Assembly: GCA_031411995.1 (NCBI GenBank)
Contig: JANOCD010000021.1
Span: 1-64,000 of the forward strand
Direction: 5' to 3'
DNA: 64,000 bases
Source: Rudanella sp031411995
GTDB taxonomy: Bacteria; Bacteroidota; Bacteroidia; Cytophagales; Spirosomataceae
Position 1 is the first letter of the stretch. Each line of letters opens with the position of its first letter. A model generated the notes under the pieces. It saw only the letters and a list, made by a program, of their open reading frames with translations. It searched no databases and had not been told where the DNA came from. Made by a program: the position numbers and the translations under genes. This document shows, in pieces, positions 26,582 through 33,915 of the stretch.

Positions 26582-27502
26582 CTAACGGGTAGAGCGGGAA
26601 CTAAGCTGCCGGGCGTAGGTTCGGAGTTTGTTCCAGGCCCGCACCGGGGGACTAAATTTTTGGCGAAACTGCCGGGCATAATCCGCATTCACCACCACCT
26701 GTTGGGGCATGGCAAACGTGCGTTGCTCCCCAGTATCTAATGGTGTTTTGTAGCGATCATATACCACCTCGGTGGTCGAATCGGGTGAATCGACACCAAT
26801 GTTGAGCGTTTTCGAGAGCGTTGGAAACAGGGTTACCCCCTGCTGCCTGAACTCGGCATAGCACAGGCGAATGTCCCACGCATCGATGTCTTTGGTATAG
26901 GCCCGTTGCAACATCCTGACCCGGTCGCTGCCGCCTTCGTTAAACCGTTGTTTGGCAACGGGGTCGTTGATGAACGTATCGAAATCGGTGAGTGCCCAAT
27001 CGGCTTTGAACCAGCGGTCGGCCCAGATTCCCCAACCCCAGGCGCAGGTGCGACCGAAAAAGTACACGTCATCCGTATATCCTGCTGGTTTACGCAACGG
27101 AAATGTATAGCCTCCTACTGAAAATACGGCCTGATTACTGGCATATTGACGGAGGCTTTGATTCATGAAGTCTAAAAAATTGGGGCTGGTAACAATGTCA
27201 TCCTCAACCACAATAGCCGCCGGGTGTTGTTTCAAAACGCTGGAAATCCCGGCAATAATTGAATCGGCGCACCCGATATTGTGAGGGCTGTAGAACCGGT
27301 GTACGGCCTTAAAACCAGTGATCTGATCCAAAACGGCACGAGTGGCGGCAACTTTAGGTTCGTCGGCGGGGCGACGCGGGCCGTCGGCAAACACATATAA
27401 CTCACTTTGCGAAGCCAGATGGTTTGCCCGGAGTGCCTCAAGCGTTTGCTGCAGTTCGTGGGGCCGTTTGTAGGCAAACAGTATGATGGGGGCAAATGTC
27501 AT
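26582..27502 (-). CDS. GT-A type glycosyltransferase of the polysaccharide locus
   Basis: This 306-aa protein begins PIILFAYKRPHELQQTLEAL and has the metal-binding acidic motif VVEDDIVTSPNFLDFMNQSL. FFGRTCAWGWGIWADRW comes in the middle. This pattern fits GT-A enzymes related to GNT-I/GT2-like transferases found in Bacteroidetes capsule loci. The sugar and linkage cannot be inferred. It sits 36 bp upstream of the GT4 gene on the same strand and 36 bp downstream of the WecG-like gene. Confidence 0.82.
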   Translation of the reverse strand: MTFAPIILFAYKRPHELQQTLEALRANHLASQSELYVFADGPRRPADEPKVAATRAVLDQITGFKAVHRFYSPHNIGCADSIIAGISSVLKQHPAAIVVEDDIVTSPNFLDFMNQSLRQYASNQAVFSVGGYTFPLRKPAGYTDDVYFFGRTCAWGWGIWADRWFKADWALTDFDTFINDPVAKQRFNEGGSDRVRMLQRAYTKDIDAWDIRLCYAEFRQQGVTLFPTLSKTLNIGVDSPDSTTEVVYDRYKTPLDTGEQRTFAMPQQVVVNADYARQFRQKFSPPVRAWNKLRTYARQLSSRSTR

Positions 27503-27538
27503 TGTTGAAATTGTATGGACGGACGAATACGGCAGGAG

Positions 27539-28279
27539 TCACCGGCTCAGGCGTTGACGCAGCAAATACCCGACAAATAATGTATTGGTAACGATATAAC
27601 GTCGAAGTAGTCGGCGTGGCTCCTGAATCAATCTGAAGAACCATTCCAACCCTCCCTGTTGCATCCAGCGGGGTGCCCGAAGTTGCTCACCAACCGAAAC
27701 CGGCAAAGCGCCACCAATGCCCAGCAAAACGGCGGGAATACGGTCGCTGACGGCAGCCATCCATTTTTCCTGCTTCGGGCAACCCAGTGAAACAAATACC
27801 ATTGCGGCTCCCGATGCGTTAATCGCTTCTATGTCAGCCTGCTCTTCAGCAGCCGAAAGGGGCCGAAATGGGGGTGAATGCATCCCGGCAATGGGCAATG
27901 TAGGGTGGTTTTGTTGGCAAAACAAAGCACATCGGCTTAAGACTTCGGGGGTCGACCCATAGAAATAAACCGGCAACTGATTTTTGGCCGCTTCAACCAG
28001 CAGGTCGGGCAGCACATCCAATCCGGTTATCCGTTCCTGACGAATGCCATACAAAGCCCGCAAAGCCCAGGTCAGCGGCACCCCATCGGCAGTGGCCCAG
28101 GTAGCCTTGTTGACTGCCTGCGCAAAAACGGGATCATGAGCAGCCTCCACCACCATGTGTACATTGGCAAAACATACGTAGGCCGACTCATGTTGGCGCG
28201 ACTTTTGAAGCAAGTCGGCAATAAACGACTGATACGAACTTAGGGTTATGTTCAAGCTAATGACATTCTTTCGTAACAC
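27539..28279 (-). CDS. WecG/TagA/CpsF family glycosyltransferase
   Basis: This GT26 enzyme, about 246 aa, has ANVHMVVEAAHDPVFAQAVN, TADGVPLTWALRAL and the strongly conserved FVSLGCPKQEKWM. GIGGALPVSVGEQLRAPRWM follows. WecG-type enzymes add N-acetylmannosaminuronic acid; TagA adds ManNAc; others add glucose or galactose. The start is uncertain: there is no suitable ATG, and I used GTG at 28279, a few residues before the conserved first strand. TTG at 28336 or 28249 would also work. It is divergent from the PHP phosphatase gene. Confidence 0.85.
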   Translation of the reverse strand: MLRKNVISLNITLSSYQSFIADLLQKSRQHESAYVCFANVHMVVEAAHDPVFAQAVNKATWATADGVPLTWALRALYGIRQERITGLDVLPDLLVEAAKNQLPVYFYGSTPEVLSRCALFCQQNHPTLPIAGMHSPPFRPLSAAEEQADIEAINASGAAMVFVSLGCPKQEKWMAAVSDRIPAVLLGIGGALPVSVGEQLRAPRWMQQGGLEWFFRLIQEPRRLLRRYIVTNTLFVGYLLRQRLSR

Positions 28280-28437
28280 TGCCAGATGGGATAGAGGTAA
28301 AAAATAGTCGGTCCTATGTGTTAAAACCGCAAACAATCTGATTTAAGAATTAAGTCCTAAATTTACGCTGAAACAGGAAATGTTGCCCTTGACAACCGTA
28401 GCAAACGCGCATTTTCACCACGTTTTAACTCCTTTGA

Positions 28438-29229
28438 ATGAGTACGTTCACCAATTTACTAGACCGGATCAATAGTCAATTCGCGGCTTTCCGCAGCCCG
28501 AAATCCGCCGGTCATGCCTACGACTGGTCGACCGACATTCATTCGCACATGCTGGCTGGTGTCGACGATGGGTTAACTACCCACGAAGAGGTGCTGACCT
28601 GTTTGCGTCAGTATGTAGACTGGGGCATTCGGCATATAGTCACCACTCCGCATATCAATCAGTACCGGTATCCGAATACACACGCTACCCTGTTGACAGG
28701 CCAATCGGCTCTGCGGAAAATGATCGAGATCTACCAGTTGCCACTCACCATTGAGGTTGCAGCCGAGTACATGGTCGATGAATTATTTCTGGATTTACTA
28801 CAAGGTGGGCAACTCCTGAATTTCGGGCGGCAACGCTATGTGTTAATCGAAATAGGTTGGGATTCAGCCCCCGCTTATCTGGATACTATTCTGTTTCAGA
28901 TGCAGATTAAAGGCTATCAACCGCTTTTAGCGCATCCCGAACGCTATGTTTGTTATCACAACAACCTCAAAGCCCTGGCCAAACTGCGCGACATGGGTTG
29001 CCTGTTTCAACTCAACTGGGGGTCAATGATTGGGCAGTATGGGCAACCCGTGAAAAAACAGGCGCAGCATTTGATCGACAACAAATGGGTCGATTTTGTC
29101 GGCTCAGACCTGCATTCGGAGACTGATTTGACGCTGTTTCAGACCTTTTTAGATTCGTCGGGCTACAAACAATTGAACCGATTACCCCTACGAAACAAAT
29201 CGTTTATCACTGATAATAAGCTTCATTAA
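28438..29229 (+). CDS. PHP-type tyrosine-protein phosphatase (CpsB/YwqE-like)
   Basis: This 263-aa metal-dependent phosphatase has the PHP motifs STDIHSHMLAGVDDG, IVTTPHINQYRY, PLLAHPERYVCY and FVGSDLHSET, which supply the metal-binding His and Asp residues. CpsB/YwqE enzymes dephosphorylate BY-kinases such as Wzc and so regulate capsule export. Its place at the edge of this locus makes the Wzc-like kinase the obvious substrate. It is read away from the WecG-like gene across a 158-bp divergent region. Confidence 0.9.
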   Translation: MSTFTNLLDRINSQFAAFRSPKSAGHAYDWSTDIHSHMLAGVDDGLTTHEEVLTCLRQYVDWGIRHIVTTPHINQYRYPNTHATLLTGQSALRKMIEIYQLPLTIEVAAEYMVDELFLDLLQGGQLLNFGRQRYVLIEIGWDSAPAYLDTILFQMQIKGYQPLLAHPERYVCYHNNLKALAKLRDMGCLFQLNWGSMIGQYGQPVKKQAQHLIDNKWVDFVGSDLHSETDLTLFQTFLDSSGYKQLNRLPLRNKSFITDNKLH

Positions 29230-29398
29230 TCGGTTGCTCATGTTTGATCGGCTCTTCCGGCAACTTGTCCTGACGGTTCTGATTCGTTACTGACCCTCCT
29301 ACCCTATTGCCTGATTACACGGCCATCCATAACCGATTTCCGACAAAACGTAGGGGCTTTACTAGCCTGATAGCCAGACCGATTGATAACCAAAAACC

Positions 29399-30280
29399 AT
29401 GAAACGAACTGAATTTTTAACCGCTATGATCGGTACAACCATGCTATCCGGCTTCCGGCAATTAACGGATGAATTGCCTGAACAGGGGCCAGAAATGCCC
29501 GTTCTGTTTGTGGGTCACGGGTCGCCCATGAATGGTATCGAAAACAATGAATTTAGCCAGTACTGGAAAAAGCTTGCCACCGAAATCCCCGTTCCAAAAG
29601 CTGTTCTGGTGATCTCCGCCCACTGGTTAAGCCGGGGCACCCGCATTACGGCGATGGAAGCCCCCAAAACGATTCATGACTTCGGTGGATTTCCACAGGC
29701 CCTATTCGATGTGCAGTATCCTGTGAAAGGTAGCCCTGAACTGGCTAAAGAAACCGCCAGTTTGATTCATTCCACTGCAGTTGAGCTTGACCATGATTGG
29801 GGCCTCGACCACGGAACCTGGAGCGTTGTTCGGCAAATGTATCCCAACGCCACGATTCCGGTGCTGCAACTGAGCATCGATTACACCAAAGATGCACAGT
29901 ATCATTATGATCTGGCCAAAGAACTGTCGGCACTACGCCGAAAGGGGGTCCTGATTTTAGGGAGCGGCAATATGGTTCATAACCTGCGGATGATGTCGTT
30001 TCCGCCATCGGGCAACATGAACTCAGCCTACGGACACGATTGGGCCATTCAGATGAACAACACCTTCAAGAAACTGATCACCAACGGCGATCATACTTCG
30101 CTGATTGCCTATGACCGACTTGGCCCCGAAGCTAAGTTGGCCATCCCAACCCCCGAACATTACCTGCCCCTGCTTTATACCCTTGGTTTACAGGGCAAGA
30201 AAGATGTGGTTTCGTTTTTCAACGACAAAGCCATTGCCGGTTCATTAACCATGACTTCCGTAAAAATTACCAGTGTCTGA
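29399..30280 (+). CDS. ygiD: 4,5-DOPA dioxygenase extradiol-type protein (YgiD family)
   Basis: This 293-aa class III extradiol ring-cleavage enzyme has VLFVGHGSPMNGIE, LVISAHWLSRGTRIT, FGGFPQALFDVQYP, DHDWGLDHGTWSVVRQMYP and ILGSGNMVHNLR. Together these place the histidines of the metal site. E. coli YgiD opens the ring of DOPA; the physiological substrate here is unknown. The catalytic domain begins only at about residue 33. The preceding MKRTEFLTAMIGTTMLSG stretch looks like a signal-type extension and is longer than in usual family members. Confidence 0.88.
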   Translation: MKRTEFLTAMIGTTMLSGFRQLTDELPEQGPEMPVLFVGHGSPMNGIENNEFSQYWKKLATEIPVPKAVLVISAHWLSRGTRITAMEAPKTIHDFGGFPQALFDVQYPVKGSPELAKETASLIHSTAVELDHDWGLDHGTWSVVRQMYPNATIPVLQLSIDYTKDAQYHYDLAKELSALRRKGVLILGSGNMVHNLRMMSFPPSGNMNSAYGHDWAIQMNNTFKKLITNGDHTSLIAYDRLGPEAKLAIPTPEHYLPLLYTLGLQGKKDVVSFFNDKAIAGSLTMTSVKITSV

Positions 30281-30356
30281 ATTTTTCAATTAACCGTTTC
30301 ACATTAACCGAATAAAACGTTTAATAGGTCATCCAGCACGAGCCAACAAGTTGATA

Positions 30357-31229
30357 TTAAGCCCTTTGCGCAAACGCCCGAACTGTTGTTTCAGGTCTAC
30401 CCAGTTCAGCCCAGGTTTTTTCGGCTTCAAATTGTTCGGGATAGTTGTTGAGAGCCTCGCTGATATGGAAACCGTAGTCGGCTTGTTGCGAGAACAACCG
30501 CCCGAACCGGAGCAAAGCCGGGGGCATAACTACAACCCGTAAATTCGATTTGGCATAGTGGGAAGTCAATTGCCGGGCAGCTTCCAGTTGGGTCAGCGGC
30601 TCCGGCCCCTGAATTACATATTCCTGTGGTTGGGCCGGTTGGGCAATCTGAAAAGCCCGTGCCACCTGCTTCCCATAATCACGCGCTGAAATAAACCACG
30701 GCTTCACGGGCGAATCGCCCACAACCAGCACCAACGGCCCCATTCGCTGGGTAATCAGCATGGTCTCCATGAAGTTGGAAGGGTAGAAAATGCTGTAAGC
30801 CAGCCCTGATTCTTTCAAGATCCGCACGGCCTCTTGCTTAACTCGAAATACCCACCAATCGAACCCATTCATGCCCTGATAGCGCATGACAATAGACGAC
30901 AGATAGCCAATTCGGGATACTCCAGCCTGTTTTGCCACCAGCAACAGATTGCGCAAACCATCAGTTTCGGTGTGAAAGTCAGTCTGTTTTTCGGTTTGCT
31001 GCACCGACAAGTTCAGATAAATGGCATCGACCCCCGCAAGGGCAGCGGTTAGCGTTTGAGGTTGGGCGAGATCGCCAAAAACGACCGTAGCTTCAGGAAA
31101 AAGGCGTTGAGCTGTCTGCACATCGCGGGCAATAATACGCACCTCAAAACCAGCCGCAATTAGTTCACGGGTCACGGGCTGACCGAGCATACCAGTTGCC
31201 CCAAAAACGGCAATCGACGAGGGGGTCAT
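30357..31229 (-). CDS. NmrA-like NAD(P)-binding protein
   Basis: This 290-aa atypical short-chain dehydrogenase begins IAVFGATGMLGQPVTREL, the dinucleotide-binding loop. VRIIARDVQTAQRLF and GDLAQPQTLTAALAGVDAIY follow, and SNFMETML comes in the middle. NmrA/YlbE-like proteins sense NAD(P) or act as quinone-type reductases, and the substrate is not evident. Its ATG overlaps the stop of the upstream TetR gene by 4 bases, so the two are translationally coupled and the TetR protein probably regulates it. Confidence 0.87.
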   Translation of the reverse strand: MTPSSIAVFGATGMLGQPVTRELIAAGFEVRIIARDVQTAQRLFPEATVVFGDLAQPQTLTAALAGVDAIYLNLSVQQTEKQTDFHTETDGLRNLLLVAKQAGVSRIGYLSSIVMRYQGMNGFDWWVFRVKQEAVRILKESGLAYSIFYPSNFMETMLITQRMGPLVLVVGDSPVKPWFISARDYGKQVARAFQIAQPAQPQEYVIQGPEPLTQLEAARQLTSHYAKSNLRVVVMPPALLRFGRLFSQQADYGFHISEALNNYPEQFEAEKTWAELGRPETTVRAFAQRA

Positions 31230-31819
31230 TTAAGACCCCGTGCAAAACGTCGCATCGACTCCAGATAAATTTGCTGCGACTGATCGAGAGACTGTTGGTC
31301 TTTGAGGATCATGGCCAGCGAAATCATACCGTGGGAAATTGACCACCACTCAAAAAACAGTCGGCGGATGCTTTCTTTGGCTTTTGGAATAAACGAGAAA
31401 ATGATGCTTTGAATCAGCGTTGAAACAGCTTGCATTTCTGCATTTTCATGAACCGGAATAGTGCAGAATGCCCCATTGAGATTATACATAACCTGATAAA
31501 TCTCAGGCTGTTTCATGGCGAAATCCCACTGAGCCATCGAAATTTCGTAGAGTCGTTTTTCGGGGTCCCGATAGAGTTTATCGATGCGCTCGTATTCTTT
31601 ATGCAAAAAGCGAAACCCTTCTTTGCGGATTTCATCAAGCAACACGTCTTTACTGTCGAAATATTCGTAAACGATAGGGGGGCTGTAGTCAATGGCATCG
31701 GCGATCTTGCGGATCGAAACAGCTTGCCATCCTTCCCGACGGGCAATGTCTTTAGCAGTAGTTATAATGCCTGTGCGGGTCTGTTCGCGGGTGCGCTGCT
31801 TGCGTTCGAGAACTTCCAT
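31226..31819 (-). CDS. TetR/AcrR family transcriptional regulator
   Basis: This 197-aa protein has an N-terminal TetR helix-turn-helix: AKDIARREGWQAVSIRKIAD, then IDYSPPIVYEYFDSKDVLLDEI. A helical ligand-binding domain follows, similar to TetR_C WHG-type domains (FEWWSISHGMISLAM). I chose the ATG at 31819, which gives the normal length; the frame is open to 31933 but through non-conserved residues. It is the first gene of a two-gene unit with the NmrA-like gene, and the inducer is unknown. Confidence 0.88.
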   Translation of the reverse strand: MEVLERKQRTREQTRTGIITTAKDIARREGWQAVSIRKIADAIDYSPPIVYEYFDSKDVLLDEIRKEGFRFLHKEYERIDKLYRDPEKRLYEISMAQWDFAMKQPEIYQVMYNLNGAFCTIPVHENAEMQAVSTLIQSIIFSFIPKAKESIRRLFFEWWSISHGMISLAMILKDQQSLDQSQQIYLESMRRFARGLK

Positions 31820-31998
31820 AATAATCCGTTTGGCTAAGTTAACGGTGTTAAACTGATTGAAAGATACTGGTTTACATTTTTTCAACCATGGGAAATACAA
31901 TAAATAGTAGAAAAATACAGTTCTTTCGCCCAATTCTGCTCAAGATTCATCGAATTAGACTATTCATGAATAAAGGATAGAAGCGGAATAGGAACTCC

Positions 31999-32766
31999 TC
32001 ACTTCTTCTCTAACACCATCCAAACGCCCTCATCGCCCACCATAAATGGTTGCTGATCAGCCGTTCCATAGAGGGCCTCCACCGTGAAACCGGCTTCGGT
32101 AAATAGGCGGGACAGTTCGGCAATTGTGTAGATGTAATACTGGGCTGTTCGCTGCTCAGAAACAATGGGTTCACCGGGAACAGTGCGGATGTAGGTCAGG
32201 TGCTGGTCGATTCTGCTTTCCGAGGGGTTGTATTGGTTTTCCACCAGCACGGCTATGTCGTTACCGATTGGCATCCAGTTGCGTTCCTGAAAATCGGGTA
32301 ATACAACCTCAGCGACCATACTCGATTGAATCAGCAACCGCCCGCCAGGCCTCAGTAGCTGGGCAATGCGTTTCAGAAACCGACGCATATCGTTGTGCGG
32401 AAAAAACGCGAAGCTATTACCCAAACAATAAGCGGCATCGAACTGATCCGCCCGGTTTTCTAAAGCCGCAGTAGTCATAAAATCCCCTAAAATGCTTTCT
32501 ACCGGCCATTTGTGGGCATTAGCTTCTTTTTTCAGGGTCTGAATATATTCCTCCGAAATATCTACCCCACTTACCTTAGCCCCCATTTGAGCCAAAGGAA
32601 GCGCATGACGACCATAGCCACAAAAAATATCGAGAATGGCATCGCCAGGGCCAAACTCCAACGATTCCACAATCAATTCGAGGTCGAGTTGGGTTTGGTC
32701 GTCGGTTTGGGCGGCTCGCCACGCCTGCTGCGGCAAACCGTGGAAGAAATTCTGATACCAGGGCAT
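31999..32766 (-). CDS. Class I SAM-dependent methyltransferase
   Basis: This 255-aa methyltransferase has the AdoMet-binding motif ILDIFCGYGRHALPLAQMGA, then VSGVDISEEYI and AAYCLGNSFAFFPH. LLRPGGRLLIQSSM follows. The C-terminal part has a small beta-domain (YYIYTIAELSRLFTEAGFTV). The substrate is unknown. It is read away from the ROK kinase gene across a 150-bp gap. Confidence 0.87.
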   Translation of the reverse strand: MPWYQNFFHGLPQQAWRAAQTDDQTQLDLELIVESLEFGPGDAILDIFCGYGRHALPLAQMGAKVSGVDISEEYIQTLKKEANAHKWPVESILGDFMTTAALENRADQFDAAYCLGNSFAFFPHNDMRRFLKRIAQLLRPGGRLLIQSSMVAEVVLPDFQERNWMPIGNDIAVLVENQYNPSESRIDQHLTYIRTVPGEPIVSEQRTAQYYIYTIAELSRLFTEAGFTVEALYGTADQQPFMVGDEGVWMVLEKK

Positions 32767-32916
32767 AGAAGGAGTGAAGGGTTTCTTTTACGAGTCAAAA
32801 TTCCCGAATATTTATTGGGTTGCCAAGTCATAACCAGTTTTTGGCTAATTTTCGGCCTGTAACCAAATCTCGGGAGCAGCCTTACAACTGACCACTTACG
32901 ACTTACCACTAATTTT

Positions 32917-33840
32917 ATGCAAACCTATTGGGGAATCGACCTTGGCGGCACCAAAATCGAAGGTGTTGTGCTTTCAAAACCCTCCCCCGACGCTGTTATT
33001 CTTCGCAAACGAATCGACACTGAAGCCGACAAAGGCTATCACCATATCCTGAGTCGCATTGAACTATTGGTGGACATGCTGCGGGTCGAGTCGGGCTATG
33101 AACCGGAACACATTGGTTTTGGAACACCCGGCACCAACGACCCATTAACCAACACCATGAAAAACTGCAACACCACGGTGCTCAATGGGCAACCAATGGT
33201 GCAGGATCTGGCCAGCCGCCTGGCCGTGCCGATCACAGTGGCCAATGATGCCAACTGCTTTGCTCTAGCCGAGGCTTCACTGGGTGTGGTGCCCGATGTG
33301 TTGCCCGATTATCGGTGCGTTTTCGGGGTGATTATGGGGACGGGCGTTGGCGGGGGGGTGGTGTTCAAAACGGGCACCGACAGCAAGCCAATGGTGCTGG
33401 GTGGACTGCATGGCATTGGGGGCGAGTGGGGCCATAACATCCTCGAAGAAAACGGCTATGACTGCTACTGCGGCAAACGAGGCTGCAACGAACAGGTGTT
33501 ATCAGGTACGGCTTTGCAACGGTTCTACCACGAACAAAGTGGCGAAAAACGGAAACTAAAAGACATTATCGACCGACACCGCCAGGGAATTGACCCTATT
33601 GCTTCGCAAACCGTTGACCGGATGCTGGAGTATTTTGGCCGGTCTGTTTCAACCATCATCAACGTGCTCGACCCCGATGCCATCGTGCTGGGCGGGGGCG
33701 TTGGCACCATTGACGAACTCTATACCGAAGGCGTGGAGCGAATCAAAAAGTACATTTTCAATGACAAAGTAGTTCGAACACCAATCCTCCGCCCCAAACT
33801 TGGCGACAGTGCCGGGGTTTTTGGCGCAGCGATGCTGTAG
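32917..33840 (+). CDS. ROK family sugar kinase
   Basis: This 307-aa kinase has the ATP-phosphate loop WGIDLGGTKIEGVVL, GFGTPGTNDP, the catalytic region TVANDANCFALAEA, and GTGVGGGVVF. The ROK zinc motif is GYDCYCGKRGCNEQVLSG, with the preceding HNIL histidine. Such proteins phosphorylate glucose, fructose or N-acetyl sugars in the cytoplasm. It has no N-terminal helix-turn-helix, so it is an enzyme, not a repressor. Its TAG stop lies inside the left arm of a perfect 28-bp inverted repeat. Confidence 0.9.
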   Translation: MQTYWGIDLGGTKIEGVVLSKPSPDAVILRKRIDTEADKGYHHILSRIELLVDMLRVESGYEPEHIGFGTPGTNDPLTNTMKNCNTTVLNGQPMVQDLASRLAVPITVANDANCFALAEASLGVVPDVLPDYRCVFGVIMGTGVGGGVVFKTGTDSKPMVLGGLHGIGGEWGHNILEENGYDCYCGKRGCNEQVLSGTALQRFYHEQSGEKRKLKDIIDRHRQGIDPIASQTVDRMLEYFGRSVSTIINVLDPDAIVLGGGVGTIDELYTEGVERIKKYIFNDKVVRTPILRPKLGDSAGVFGAAML

Positions 33841-33910
33841 CGATGCATAGTTGCGTCTCCTGTGCGTCAGCAAAACCATCCGGCACAGGAGACGCAACTA
33901 TGCATCGCTA
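33838..33910. terminator. Perfect 28-bp inverted repeat between convergent genes
   Basis: The left arm is 33838-33865 and the right arm 33883-33910, an exact reverse complement, with a 17-nt loop. It fills the 75-bp gap between the ROK kinase stop, which it contains, and the stop of the convergent outer-membrane protein. The stem is long and GC-balanced but has no clear T tract on either side. It could end transcription from both sides or be a dispersed repeat that landed there. Confidence 0.75.
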
Positions 33911-33915
33911 CTTAC

